Shown here: positions 42,206-53,084 of the stretch, piece by piece
How the letters are laid out: each line of letters opens with the position of its first letter
How positions within the stretch are numbered: the first letter of the stretch is position 1
Origin: Agrypnia vestita
Taxonomy: Eukaryota > Arthropoda > Insecta > Trichoptera > Phryganeidae
NCBI GenBank assembly: GCA_016648135.1
Contig: JADDOH010000132.1
Coordinates: 372,001-436,000 of the forward strand
Direction: 5' to 3'
Length of the DNA: 64,000 nucleotides
Program-made: the position numbers and the translations under genes
The notes under the pieces: model-generated
What the model was told of the DNA's origin: nothing
Databases searched by the model: none
Seen by the model: only the letters and a program-made list of their open reading frames with translations

Positions 42206-42675
42206 ATGTACGGAATTGAAGCCTGGAGCTGGCAGAAGAGGAACGAAAGTAGACTGGATGCAGTAGAAATGAAATTTCTCAGTTGTATGTGTGGCAAATC
42301 CATTTATGATAGAGTAAAGAATTAAGATATTAGGAATAAATGTAAAGCTGATCTAAGCAAAAGGGTCGCTCACGTAGTTTGGGCATTTTGAGCGAATGAA
42401 TGAGGAAAGAATGGTAAGAAAGATATATAAGCGGATAGATATATTGTAAGATATATTGACGGTGCCAAAAAGAGAAAGCGACCGCGGGAGACACGGTACA
42501 ACCAGATTAAACAGATATTGGAAGATGGTCCCCTTAGAAGCCTCAATAACCGTTGAGCTTGCATGCGAAGATGTATTAAGGTGGGTGAGGCGAGAATTGT
42601 ATGTTAGGACAGAATATTGTAGCGCTCTAACCTCTCTGATTACCCTCACGGGGAAACGGCGTGATGGTAAGTAAG
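42206..42675 (+). pseudogene. LINE ORF2 C-terminal fragment
   Basis: Reads YGIEAWSWQKRNESRLDAVE, then FLSCMCGKSIYDRV with a stop, then in shifted frames ERMNEERMVRKIY, an RP-rich stretch, and remnants of SLNNR-AC-RRC. This is the reverse transcriptase end and C-terminus of the same LINE family as 11.2 kb. It has several stops and frameshifts. The minus-strand frames here (42353-42649) are shadows. Confidence 0.8.
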
Positions 42676-42762
42676 TATAAAGTGTTCCATACTTCTAAAG
42701 CGAAAGTGTGAAATATGTGTGAATTAAACTCCGATTAAATTTGGGTCCGGTGACTTTTGTAA

Positions 42763-43101
42763 TTGCATAAATCTACCATTAATTTGATTAATGAAACAAT
42801 TAGAAGTGAATGTAATGCTGTCTGTAGTAAGGTAGATCCTATAATAAAGAAAGGAGTGCTAAGATGGTTTGGTCATGTGGAACGTATGAACGTGTTAAGA
42901 AAATATATGCGGCGAATATTGAAGGCAACGGGATTAGACACCTGGAACGATCAGAATCTACAAGTATTGGAGGATGGCCTTGTTAAAAACCTCAACAACC
43001 GTAGAGCATGCATGCAAAAGCATGAAGCAAAAGTGGTGTGCCAAGATAGAAGAATATGGTCTTCTATCCTCTCTGCATGCCCTTGCAGAGATACGGCGTG
43101 A
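42763..43101 (+). pseudogene. LINE ORF2 C-terminal fragment, 112 codons open
   Basis: Contains NETIRSECNAVCSKVDPIIKK, LRWFGHVERMNVLRKYM, LNNRRACMQKHEAKVVCQDR and ILSACPCRDTA, then a stop. This is the best-preserved C-terminus of this LINE family in the window. A second copy of the same region lies just upstream (42206-42675). The ATG is incidental, since the true ORF2 would start far upstream. Confidence 0.85.
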
Positions 43102-43111
43102 CGGTTCTTCA

Positions 43112-43552
43112 TCAGCCTTCGTCTTTCCACTGCTGGATATAGGCCTCTTCTTTATTTTTCCATTCTTCCCTGTTGTTGGCTAATTGTAGCAGCCATTTCT
43201 TTTCCCCCACAGCGACAATATCATCGGCCCATCTCTTTTGAGGTCTTCCGATGCCTCTTTTATTTTCCCAAGGTCTCCATTTCAGAACTCTGGGAAGCCA
43301 TCTTGTAGTATCCTGTCTTTAACGTGTCCTGCCCATTGCGATTTCAGCTTCGCTACACGATCCATGATATCCACTACTCTAGTTCTGCGCCTAATTTCGT
43401 CGTTTCTAATCTCTTAGGCTTACTCCAAGCATGGATCTCTCCATGGATCTTTTCTGAGCTTTTCTACACTTTTCTTTGTAAGGGCCATAGTCTCCAATCC
43501 ATACGTCATCACTGGCAGTATGCATGACTCAAGGGCTTTTCTTTTCGGTTAG
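43112..43552 (-). pseudogene. LINE ORF2 C-terminal fragment of another family, minus strand
   Basis: Minus-strand reading: CILPVMTYGLETMALTKKS, then EIRRRTRVVDIMDRVAKLK with WAGHV, then RWADDI-type residues, and finally NREEWKNKEEAYIQQWKDEG before a TGA stop (43112-43114). This is the thumb/C-terminal end of a very common insect non-LTR retrotransposon. Two in-frame stops near 43420-43430 and frameshifts make it a pseudogene. It meets the plus-strand LINE fragment tail to tail. Confidence 0.85.
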
Positions 43553-43559
43553 CTAGCTA

Positions 43560-43975
43560 TAATTCATTAAAAGTTTTTCATTTGTCTCCCGCTGCCGCGA
43601 CCCCGTAACAATATACAAATTGGATAGATTTAAATAAATAAAAATCATAAATTCCCGGCAGCGAGCTCGAGTCGAGAAAAAATATTTTCACGTGTGAAAC
43701 GGTGTGAAGTATTATATTTCGGGAATGTAAATTTGCAGGTCTGAACAGATCATTTCCACGAAACTATCAAAGGCATTAGTCGCGGCAGTGTATTGATGTA
43801 CACTCTTTTCTGGGAACATTGAAGGATATCTCGCCCGCGAACACTTCCCGGGACACGTCTGAGGGGTATTTCGATTCCAGAGTGTTCCGCGTCCCCCGGG
43901 GGCTGGGAGAGGGGGGGCGGCCCGGGGGGGGTGTTTATTGTAAAACGGGCTGTTTTCTGACAATGTGCGAATTAA
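43560..43975. promoter_or_regulatory. GC-rich island with G-runs
   Basis: Unique-looking DNA ending in GTCCCCCGGGGGCTGGGAGA, GGGGGGGCGG and CCCGGGGGGGG (43892-43931), which could form a G-quadruplex on the plus strand. The overlapping 83- and 105-codon frames on the two strands are compositional. The regulatory reading is inferred. Confidence 0.3.
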
Positions 43976-44139
43976 TGTGGTGCGCAGTATTTTCTCACAA
44001 CAAAAAAAGTTCTAAGAGCTTGATTTTCCACAATTTTTTCCTAAAAATTAGATTCCCACAGACCACTAAAATCAACTATACTAATTTCAAATTTCTCTAT
44101 ATGCAAGGGATTCGCCGTCAAACTACACGGTCTTGACAT

Positions 44140-44490
44140 TTATTTTAATTATACTATGTTAAATCAGCTGTAACCCGCCAAAAATAATGGTACTTTTGCA
44201 TGTCGGTTCCTAAGGAATAAGTATTTATTTATTTACAAAAAAAAAAAAGAAAAAAATACGTAAAAATTTTAACGAAAAAAAAATACGTTAAAATTTTCAC
44301 GTAAAAAATTGAAAAAAAAATTACGTAAATTTATTTTTACGTTTTTTAAGAAAAAAAAAGAAAAGGATAAAAATAATATAAAGAAGATACGGACGTTACA
44401 CGAAGTTCGACGAAAAATCAATTACAAGATTCCACCACAACAAACAAACAGCAGATAAAGAGAGTTAAAGAAAAGCATGTAAAATCTACA
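44140..44490. repeat. Low-complexity A-rich array with TACGT phrases
   Basis: Between 44225 and 44350 the word TACGTAAAAATTTT and its complement recur (TACGTTAAAATTTT, CACGTAAAAAATTG, TACGTAAATTTATTTTTACG), separated by poly-A. An imperfect periodic array with internal inverted pairs. Confidence 0.7.
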
Positions 44491-44493
44491 ATG

Positions 44494-44740
44494 AGCTTGT
44501 TAATTTTGAAACAATTATGAAAAAGTCAGACTAAATATTCTTAAAAAACATGATGTCTTAGTAAACAAACCGCGCTTTATTACAAAATGACGTTTTTACT
44601 TAAAGTTTGGAACGAAATTTAAAAACGTGTACTGTAAAAAATACATTTGTTTTTTAGGGGGTTTAGGTATGCAAAAATAAATAAATCAACTGCATTATAA
44701 ATGTGCCTTAAATATATGCGAGGATGACATACCTACTTCC
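44494..44740. repeat. Dispersed repeat D, copy 2
   Basis: GAGCTTGTTAATTTTGAAAC, CAGACTAAATATTCTTAAAA and GACGTTTTTACTTAAAG follow the order of the copies at 26990 and 53085. Confidence 0.6.
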
Positions 44741-44744
44741 GCTG

Positions 44745-45290
44745 TGTTCCATTCCCCTCGCCTAAAGAGGTTTAGTTCAACTCTATACAGTTTTATACTC
44801 TGTGGTTAACCCACATGTAAAACTTAAAGATTATCAATAGGTTTTAGTGACCCAGATAGATAGTCCTAGTGTGACATCAAATATACAATGAAAAAACATT
44901 TATAAAATTAGACTGATAACATATTTCAGAATAAACTTTTTATGGATGAGAAATGAGGAGAAATAACGTAGAAAATAAAAATGAGGGTTGCGTTGTAAAT
45001 TAAGTTACATGACAAGTAAAATCACCGCACAAGTGTACAATGCGTGAGTTCCAAGGTCAACACGCTCTATCATGTGGTATGCATCGATCCTCGGCATGGT
45101 CGAATAATGCAAATTGTGTTTATGGAAAGAGTGTTACATTTTAGATCGTTTAACTAAATTTGAAATAATAAATTATTTAAAAAAAAGCTTCATTGCGTGA
45201 TATTCTAAAAATAAATTTTATTTATTTTATAAAATATGTAGAGTAAGTACCGGGTGTATAAATCGAAACAGTGCCTACTGTTTAGTCGCA
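44745..45290. other. Unassigned stretch
   Basis: No recognisable gene or repeat. Confidence 0.35.
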
Positions 45291-45294
45291 GGCG

Positions 45295-45740
45295 CGAAGA
45301 ACTTTCCTCCGCTTTGCAAATTTAGGGGTGAAAATGTTCACTCAACTCACGCGCAGAAAAAGAAAAAGGGGAAACCGGCGAAGAACGAGCCCAAGGGGTA
45401 GACGGCTGGCGGGGGGGTCGCGAGTGGGGGGGGAGGGGGGGGGGGCACAATGGATTCGCTCTCATACGTCTCCGCCTCGGGGAGTATATTATTTGCATCT
45501 CAAAATAAAGAGAGCGAATGAAAAAGGCGAGATGCATGTGTGTGTGCGTGTGTCTCCGGAATTTAATACCTCCGAAAGGAGAATCCTTGAAGAAACTTTC
45601 CAGGTGCGAAGTGCGCCACAAAGCCCCGGTTTACCCACGCATCGCGCGTTATTAGAAATCTTCAAAGAGAACGGATGAAAGGAGTAGAGCGCCGAGTTTT
45701 CCCCGAGGTATATTTTTATTATTTTACTTCTTCGAACTCC
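45295..45740. promoter_or_regulatory. GC-rich island with G-runs and an octamer
   Basis: Holds a very G-rich run (45409-45446) and, 45 bp later, a perfect POU octamer ATTTGCAT (45491-45498). A GT-rich run follows at 45538-45552. Three overlapping frames of 87-116 codons on opposite strands lie on this composition and show no domain. The function is inferred only. Confidence 0.35.
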
Positions 45741-45837
45741 TAACAAAGTCACGTGATGAAACGTAATACAACTACCCCGCCAACAATGACACTGGGAAAG
45801 TGATTTTTTTTGTGATTAATTGGATTTCTCGAATTTC

Positions 45838-46002
45838 GATAGTGTTTCCTGACTAAAAATGTTCTTCTACTAAATACAAACAAGACAGAATACGTGATCG
45901 TAAGCAAACATAACGAAACGGATGATGACGGAATGTACATGGATGGGATTAGACTATAAAGATTAGGTAAAATAATAAACCTGGGATCAATGTTGCCTGT
46001 AA
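45838..46002 (+). pseudogene. LINE reverse transcriptase fragment
   Basis: Reads NTNKTEYVIVSKHNETDDDG, MYMDGIRL, a stop, and INLGSML. This corresponds to the reverse transcriptase thumb region (N-x-x-KTEYMVVS...KYLGS) of non-LTR retrotransposons. Only about 50 codons remain. Confidence 0.75.
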
Positions 46003-46029
46003 GGTGTGCGGGTGTGTGGCCGCACATTC

Positions 46030-46795
46030 ATATAAATTTGTCGGCACACGTGTTCCTAAATGGAAAGAAATATGCGAAACTAGATTTTAGGTTTGCTTTA
46101 CAGGGTCACACCCTGAGCCTGAGTTTTCCTGAGCCTGAAACTTGGAGCTCCTGAGATGCAAATTTCCCAGAAGCACGTTTGCCCTGGCCAAAAAAACGGT
46201 CATACATATGTATATTTATTAAGATATGAGACACCTAAGATCTAGAGTACAATATAATGAAACATTCACTCCACTTTTATTTTTATTTTTTTATATTTTT
46301 TATTTCTGAATTATCGATCATACCGCGCAACAATCGATAAAAATGCGTAATCAAATACACATTTCTTCTAGTCTCTAAATTATTGTAGCCAACCATACTC
46401 TGGATATGGATAATGCCATAAGGATAATGCCCGTACTCTCTCAGGTAGAGATATCTTATGCTCATGTGGCTCGAGTCTACTTCGCACCGAGAAGTTGTAA
46501 AAAGTTCTCAGTACGCGGGTATTTTCGAAGACCCTAGCTGTACGCAGAACAAATCCTAGCATTCTCAATGCAGTATAATACAATACAATGCAGATACAGC
46601 AATCACTATCTAAGACGCTGATTCAAGAGATCACTTCTCTTCCTAGAATATCTAATTATTCAATTCAGCGGAGCTTCGTCGCTCTTCGAATGGCGATTCG
46701 AAACAATCTGGACACCGTAATACGCGGTAACCGACTACTTCAGTTTGGAAAATAGAAAAAAGTTGTTCTAATTTCGAATATTCAAAGCAGGAACT
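46030..46795. other. Unassigned stretch
   Basis: Short frames on the minus strand (46283-46583) show no domain. The direct words CCTGAGCCTGAG and CCTGAGCCTGAAAC near 46112-46140 form a small tandem repeat. Confidence 0.35.
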
Positions 46796-47065
46796 CGGTT
46801 CAAAAAGACCAATAGGAGAGCTCGCGCGATTGTCATTGGCAATTAGGGTCTCGATGACTGGCCGGACGGGTGGACGGCGGCAAATCACATGACACCCGAA
46901 ATTACGTACGCCATGTATATAAATTAATCAATTAGGCTCATCTGAGGCGAGCGAGGCGAGCCGACGATTAACGGAAACGACTAGTTAACTAAATTAACCG
47001 TTTAATTTAACCAATGGATAGCCGTGATTGCGGGGACCCAGGGAAGGCGGACGGCGCGCTGCTTC
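46796..47065. promoter_or_regulatory. GC-richer unique island with homeodomain-type sites
   Basis: TAAATTAATCAATTAGGCTC, GACGATTAACGG and GTTTAATTTAACCAATGG alternate with GC-rich words such as GGCGAGCGAGGCGAGCC. No frame is plausible. This mix is typical of conserved insect enhancers, but conservation cannot be tested here. Confidence 0.35.
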
Positions 47066-47255
47066 GGGTTTGGATCTTTTCCGATCAAATAAATACGTGA
47101 ATTTTTTCAGCGATAATAATTGAAGAGTACAAAAGCCAAGGTAGCAATACCCACCGAGATATTTCTGCGACAAATACAGAAAACCTATCAAACCTATATA
47201 CTCCAGAAAATGTCTCTGGAATCTACGAAACCTACATATTGATGGAAATAAGTGT

Positions 47256-47539
47256 TTAATCCTTTTGTTACTACCCGGGTACCTGGGTATCCATTTACGA
47301 TTTCAAGTTTAAATAATGTTATTTATGAACGGAATTTGAAAGGGTGGGAAATAAAGGGAAGACGGACATTGCTATGAGAAGTAGTGATCATCTAAGAAGC
47401 TATTCGACAACTGTCTAAATATCTAATTGTGAGATGCAAAACAAAAATGTGTATTTGGGAATTTCTATCCGGGTAGACTACCCGGGTACCATGGGTAGCA
47501 GCTAGTTTGAGAAATTCCGGGTTACTACATAACGGTTAA
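47256..47539. mobile_element. piggyBac-like MITE
   Basis: TTAA occurs at both ends (47256-47259 and 47536-47539). Inside, the left end reads TCCTTTTGTTACTACCCGG and the right end, inverted, CCGTTATGTAGTAACCCGG. Subterminal ACCCGGGTAC words occur near both ends. TTAA targets and C-rich short inverted ends are the piggyBac signature. The 284-bp element has no transposase. Confidence 0.7.
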
Positions 47540-47754
47540 AAACAATTGCAACAACAAAACACCTCAATTTTCCTTTTATATAGGTGCATCAATAAATATT
47601 TTTAATCATTGATTTTGGTGTTAAATAATTGGATATATTACCGTCTTTGCTATGATGTTTCAGTCTAAAATCGACATAAATTCTCACTTTAGTATGAAGC
47701 GGCCGTTTGATGCTTTTGCTTGTTGCAGACTGTTGTTGATTTTAATTGTGATTT

Positions 47755-47905
47755 GGAAACATGATTATGGAAGGGATAGAGCTATATTTGTTATAAAATC
47801 TCGAATTCAGTACATTCTAAATTAGTGATCCTCGGTGACTGCTTTCGAAAACTTTTTTCCAAGTTTTTGGATATGTTGCCTTCGCTTTTGTACGCCTCAA
47901 TTGAT
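47755..47905 (-). mobile_element. Foldback MITE family C, one arm
   Basis: Minus-strand equivalent of the arm at 60860-60960: AAAATCTCGAATTCAGTACA, CTCGGTGACTGC and GGATATGTTGCCTTCGCTTT. It also has ACATGATTATGGAAGGGAT, the family centre. Confidence 0.65.
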
Positions 47906-48055
47906 CAAAGTGTGTTTTTTACTTATTTTGTTAATAAGATTTTTTTGATAAATTTTGTGCTTCTGGCACAAATCATACAATAATTAATACATTTTTTTTG
48001 TACAATCCGTTTGTCCATCCGTCTTTATCGCATAAAATAAATACCTATTTTTTTC
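47906..48055. other. AT-rich spacer
   Basis: No feature. Confidence 0.3.
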
Positions 48056-48059
48056 TTTA

Positions 48060-48230
48060 AAAAATTGAGATATGAACACGAAATACGAAACACACATCAA
48101 TATTCTTGCCATTTTCAAACCAAGCTGAACGCTTGTTATACGTATATTTTAACTTGCTTGTGTCCTGGAATGGGACTCGAACCTACACTAATAAGCTACT
48201 CATTGCCTGTGACATACAAAAGCTTGCAGA
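48060..48230 (-). mobile_element. SINE family S1, minus strand
   Basis: The reverse complement gives the B-box GGTTCGAGTCCC (48172-48183), then the body TTGGTTTGAAAATGGCAAGA, ATATTGATGTGTG and a GTATTTCGTGTTCATATCTC tail. Confidence 0.75.
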
Positions 48231-48351
48231 GATATTATAATAAGTGAATCGTTACAATATCGTTTGTCATGGATTCGCAGTAGTGGGAATCAAATGATTA
48301 CAATTAATTAAACTAGAATACTTTTTGTGATTCGGGCTGATTCGCCAATAG

Positions 48352-48690
48352 AATATTCCAAGAAAATATTTATTACCCTTTGGGTGAAATATCAACAGTT
48401 AAGGAGACAAGCGACATTAAGGTTTGAATTTTTTATCAATATTTCTGACGTATCTTCTCTAAAACGTTGGGATATCTTATATCGAGAAAATATCTTATAT
48501 CGAGTGTTACAAATTCATTTTCTTGGATACAAGTCAAATAAAATGATTAAAACCGCAGAAATTCATCTTCTTAACTGTCGATATTTCACCCAAAGAGTAA
48601 ACGATATTTTCTATTCAAATTTGTATGTGGAAGACTCCCTCGAACTTTTTGCTACTAGCTACGAGATACCCTGTATACTTCTAGTGCAAA
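48352..48690. mobile_element. MITE related to family A
   Basis: A palindrome with arms ATATTTATTACCCTTTGGGT / ACCCAAAGAGTAAACGATAT, and inner AAATATCAACAGTTAAG / CTTAACTGTCGATATTT. The centre shares TTTCTGACGTATCTTCTCTA AAACGTT-type words with family A. A 125-codon plus-strand frame runs through it by chance. Confidence 0.6.
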
Positions 48691-48939
48691 ACACTTTAGA
48701 ATAAATTATGATACTTTGAAATATTTTATTTTTAAGATTTAAATGAATATATATATTGTTACGAGATTCTTAAATCGAGAAAAACTACACATAATTGAAG
48801 ATTTCCGATCGATTTTACAATAATCTGGAAATCCATAGAACACAGGTAGACATACGAGAAGGTTTGAGCAGAACGTACAAGCAGACGCACCTCCAAATCT
48901 AAGCAGTATAGTTGCGGATAAGATATTCAGAGTCAAAAT

Positions 48940-49380
48940 AAGGCGGAGCGAGCCTGACAACTCGCCACGGACGCAAAGATGGAAGCTGTCATCGCGGCGA
49001 CCACGACCGCCGGCTTGAGGACCGCTCCTGGGGCTATCTGGCCATCATCAGATCACTGTCGGGTGTTTCTGCTGCAGCAGCGATTACACCGTCCAATTAG
49101 GAGCAATTTAGAATTAGTCGGTCTGGACACGACAACCGCCGGGGCAGCATGAGATCACGCGCGATCCGTTCAATGGGTGAGCCGGGATTGGTGCTCACAT
49201 CCCGTCAATTGGTTAATTTGTGGAATAACCGAAACGGGCAGAGATGGACCGGATGGCTTTTCAAGCAATTAGAGGGACATCGCGAGCGGAATCGTCGACA
49301 GATTGCGAGGATCTGAGAGTGGAATGCAATGAGCACGCGAAGGCCGTAAGGTCAACCGCCATCAATAACAGTACAAATAC
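48940..49380. promoter_or_regulatory. GC-rich unique island with homeodomain-type sites
   Basis: CCAATTAGGAGCAATTTAGA, GAATTAGTCGG and GCAATTAGAGGG lie within GC-rich DNA with CTGCTGCAGCAG. No coding frame is convincing. Candidate conserved regulatory element, by inference. Confidence 0.35.
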
Positions 49381-49490
49381 AGAAGTAATCACATACATTA
49401 AAAATATATTAGATATAACTAACTATCGATGGAGCACCAAACTACTGCTTACTGACACCTCTCGAATTATCCACAGTTCCTACATCTTCA

Positions 49491-49585
49491 CTTTTTTTCT
49501 GGCGCCGCCAACACTTGCGACATATATATTTCGTACCATTCTTTCCTCGTTCATATGCTCAACACGCCCAAACTACGTAAGTAAC
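49491..49585 (-). pseudogene. LINE ORF2 C-terminal fragment, minus strand
   Basis: The minus strand reads GRVEHMNEERMVRNIYVAS, then VGGARKK. This matches the GHVERMNEERMVRKIY segment of the LINE at 42.4 kb. Confidence 0.75.
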
Positions 49586-49869
49586 CCTTTATTAATTATA
49601 TTCTCAATGTTAACATCATATTTAGGTATTGGAAGAAAATGGATATTTTTTACTACGTATCGATATGTAGAGATACGATTCTTGACAATTTGCTAGAATC
49701 ACAGCGTCTCCGAGAGTGCGCCCTCTCTCTTATTTATAATTTTTTATTAGCGGTAGAGGAAGACACTTGATGAAGAAAAGACCTACCAGGAGTTATAGAG
49801 CTAATGGTGGTGATAGTGGAACGTGGTAGTGGGGGCGCATGCTTAGAATATAATAGAATGCGACCACTA

Positions 49870-50345
49870 TAAATTAGCGTGCGAGGTAGGGCATCCCTGT
49901 CGCGTAACAGAAGTTGCCAGGGTGTAAATTTATTACACAATATATAATGTACAGGATGTCCAGTGACCGGTGTCGTAGCCTTTAACATAAATTTGGTCGA
50001 GCAGCACTAAAGAAACCAAGCTGTAATGGCGGCCGTTCTATCTGTCAAACTGTCAGACGGTAATATCGATCCATTATTTGCTTTTTCAGCTTTGCAAAAC
50101 TTTAATACTTCATTGGCAATTACCAATGAAGAACAGAAGAACAGTTGTTCTTGTACCATCCCGGACTGTTTTGGACATAATAATTCAGTGTATATTGGTA
50201 ATCAAGATGTCACAGCTCCCGAGTAAATACAAAATTGTACTGAATGACAGGGCGAAGGGTTACCGCCGGGTGCGGGCGGGGCGGGTTTTAGTTCCAAAGC
50301 CGCCGCACGCCAATTTACGTTGGTCAAGCAATAGAAGATATTAAC
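49870..50345 (+). repeat. Dispersed repeat F, copy 2
   Basis: Aligns with 34612-35160. It carries a private inverted duplication, CATTGGCAATTACCAATG, followed by GAAGAACAGAAGAACAG, in place of the sequence at 34910-34930 of copy 1. Confidence 0.7.
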
Positions 50346-50361
50346 GCGGAGAAGCCGGTAG

Positions 50362-50980
50362 GGATTTTTATTTTATTTTATTTTGGAAAGCATACAGTAA
50401 AATGTAATAAAAACTTATATAATATCTAAAAAATATTCAATTAGTATGACCAGTGAAGTTTTCTCGAAGCTGGTAAAACTGAGAAAAAAAGATAAATCTA
50501 TGAATAACAAAATGTATACATATAAACCTCATGGAAAATATCAAAAAGTAAGACAGTTAGATAAAGAATTATAAAACAATCAATAAATTATTAAAATGAA
50601 AACAGAAAGCTCATTTAAGTTAAATAAATTTAAATGAATTAAAAAAATTAAGTATTATAAATTAAGTGATAATAACATTATATAAATAACAATAAAGTAG
50701 AAAAAATAAAAAATGGGCAAATGAAAATGAAATACTTACGAACAATATGGAAAATAGTAATAGATAGATTATGACAAAAAAATGACAAAGAATATGTGAT
50801 GAATGTTTAACTATGATAATGTATAACAAAGGAAAGGAAGGGTGGGAAGAGGAAGGAAATGGGATTCAATTGAAGTATTAAATTTACTTCAATAATCTTA
50901 AATGAGATTACTAAGTTTCATTTTAAATAGAAGCAAATTATTGATAAAAATTGTGATTGGATTGAAAAGGTGGAAGAATA
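50362..50980 (-). mobile_element. Possible LINE 3' end with AAAAT tail (minus strand)
   Basis: On the minus strand the segment ends GTATGCTTTCC followed by (AAAAT)n. The rest, up to about 50980, is AT-rich without a recognisable protein. The family is unknown. Confidence 0.35.
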
Positions 50981-51004
50981 GTGAAGAAGCACCCATCACA
51001 TATC

Positions 51005-51050
51005 CAGGGACGTTTTATGAGAAATAGTTCCCATATCGGCCCTAAACTTA
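51005..51050 (-). repeat. Dispersed repeat E, partial copy
   Basis: CCAGGGACGTTTTATGAG and TTCCCATATCGGCCCTA match 36608-36650. Confidence 0.5.
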
Positions 51051-51084
51051 AAAAGTTATAAAAAAAAAAGTTGTACAACACAAA

Positions 51085-51200
51085 CGAACAGAGGACGCTC
51101 CAGATGGAAGGATAGAGAGGAAGAGGGCCATCTCTTAACTCGATGGACTGACCAGATCAAAGACATTGGAGGGAAATTGTAAAGTATGTGGCATATAAGG
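51085..51200 (+). pseudogene. Short LINE C-terminal fragment
   Basis: Contains RWTDQIKDIGG preceded by GRSRWKDREEEG, resembling the RWxDDIK region near the end of ORF2 in several insect LINEs. It is short, so the assignment is moderate. Confidence 0.45.
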
Positions 51201-51284
51201 TACATCAGCAGGCCAGGGGGTAAAATCAGTAATGAGGAAATTGATTCGAGAAGAAGAAAGCAGGTTATTTGTAATCTGTACCAT

Positions 51285-51610
51285 TACACGTCGGGCAGAG
51301 TAATTTGAGCGATGATCCGAACTAACTTGGTTTGATAGGTCCTGGACGGCGCGGTGTCCTGGCTGCAACAATAGACCGCCAGGGCAGGCTCTCATTGTAT
51401 AATTGCTGCCTATCAGTGACGTGAATGAGAGAGCCAAGTGTGATTTATCCATTTAGTCTAAATTATGCTTTTTAGATTGCTTACTTCCGCTTCAGCGATC
51501 AAGTCCTTGGCTAATGGAATTTAATGTACAGCGGTGTTTATTTAGCGCTCGGGTCGGCCTGCATGCAAGCAACTAATAAAGACTCATCGTTGGACAAGGT
51601 GGACATTTCA
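51285..51610. promoter_or_regulatory. Less AT-rich unique island
   Basis: Contains GTGTTTATTTAGC (forkhead-type), ATTGTATAATTGC and TCAAGTCCTTGG. The 105-codon minus-strand frame (51135-51452) begins in the LINE remnant and shows no domain. Candidate regulatory DNA, by inference. Confidence 0.25.
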
Positions 51611-51822
51611 AGATCCACAAGAGGTGTCATTAATCAAAATCAATTCCTTTTATATTTGCCCTTAATTAAATTACTTTACATACAGAAGAATACTTTATCC
51701 ATCGGACTACCTCATGCTCGGGTCGGGTTTATCTATTTAATTATCTAGGGGTCTTTAATTATCTAATTAGTTAGGGGTAGTTCCAATTTTTATTTAGTTA
51801 AATTAAATATATAGTATTAAGG

Positions 51823-51980
51823 ATAAATTATGGTATAGTATAAGTCTCACAGAGACGAAGCTATTTCTATATGAGAAAAGTGGATAGAAGGCTTTTATAA
51901 TGGTTGAGCTGGCTTAAATGATCACTCTACAAAATGCAACGTTCACCAAATCCATCGTAAGAACATCCACAAATCATCAA
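51823..51980 (+). mobile_element. MITE family B, left part only
   Basis: GGATAAATTATGG, AGTCTCACAGAGACGAAGCT, GAGCTGGCTTAAATGATCAC and ACGTTCACCAAATCCATCG follow the family order. The right arm is absent. Confidence 0.75.
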
Positions 51981-51999
51981 ATTTTTTAAAGTTCTAAGT

Positions 52000-52555
52000 A
52001 CCTACCTATATATATGTTTCGAATGAGGAACATTTCGTATATTTATCATCAACGTTTACATTTTTTTTTCAATATTTCTGACTTATATTAAACGTTAAAT
52101 TATACGAATGAAGACGACTCCCCCGAAGTATTTGCTACTAGCTGCGATCTACGAGACATCCCTGTATATTATATTCCGATATGTAATCCGAAGTACAAAG
52201 CAAAACATAAAATAAGATGATATGCATGCTAAAATGTAAAAAAAAACAGGTTTCTACTACAGCCGTGCAAGACATACACGACACGAAATATATAGAAATG
52301 AGCCAACGTAAATTTCTTAGTACACAACCTGGTGCCATGGCTGGCTTGTATGGATGTCGGTTCTGGATGATTTTTTCGTGTTTTTATGCTTTTTATTTTT
52401 GAAAATATATTTGAATATATTTTAAATTATTGTTACACAATTACAAAATTTCACTGACACGAATGTACCGAAGGGCTAGTTGAGTGGCAATTCCAAAAAA
52501 AATGTAAAAACTTTGTATGTAATTTGAAAAATGTAAATTAGGACTCTTAAACAAA
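52000..52555. other. AT-rich stretch
   Basis: A short piece of MITE family A (CAATATTTCTGACTTATATT) lies near 52070. Frames of 61-66 codons on opposite strands overlap and are not recognisable. Confidence 0.35.
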
Positions 52556-52559
52556 TATA

Positions 52560-53021
52560 AATAATAATATGCAATAAACGAATTAAGGCCTGTTTTCGGC
52601 AGTTGGGTATTGTGCAAATGTAGATGATATAATAATGTCTACACGAATAATTTTATGCCTGAAATTAACAGTAAAAGTAGGGTGTCTATACTGACTATGA
52701 TAAAATGGATACCAAAGACATTTGAATGTTCGTGTTCCTTAGTCATCATCGAACTAATTATGGATTCCACGCTCCCATGTCACGGTTATGTCGTCTTACA
52801 ACTCAAGACAGGATGCGGATTTCTTCGGAGTAAGTCTGTCCAGATTCAAACAATCTCTGATTTGATAGTCTGGATCTTGTCTCCATCTTGTTAGTACTTC
52901 TCATTTGTCCTTGCTTTTGTTTTAAATTGTTATAACATTTATTCTGATATATTTATGTTGCTTAGTATTATATTTCATTGGACTATGTCCGTTAATTTCA
53001 ATAAATAAATAAATAAATCAC
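52560..53021 (+). mobile_element. LINE 3' region with AATA tail
   Basis: Ends CATTGGACTATGTCCG, TTAATTTCAATAAATAAATA and further AATA units at 53000-53021, a non-LTR retrotransposon 3' end. A 79-codon frame upstream (52655-52894) might be a decayed C-terminus but matches nothing I recognise. Confidence 0.5.
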
Positions 53022-53084
53022 TTTTATCATTGAGCATAATGATCATTTTTGGTATAATTACATACTTAGATAATTACTACGAGC

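Noticed and set aside
43107..43120. Minus-strand CTGATGAAG near the LINE stop codon as a ribozyme core
   Set aside because: It is part of the LINE coding end (KDEG then TGA) and is not followed by stem II and GAA.
45328..45678. 116-codon arginine/glycine-rich plus-strand frame
   Set aside because: It is produced by a G-rich run and a GT-rich run, with frames of similar length on the other strand. No domain.
48327..48704. 125-codon plus-strand frame
   Set aside because: It runs through a palindromic MITE related to family A. Sister copies do not keep the frame.
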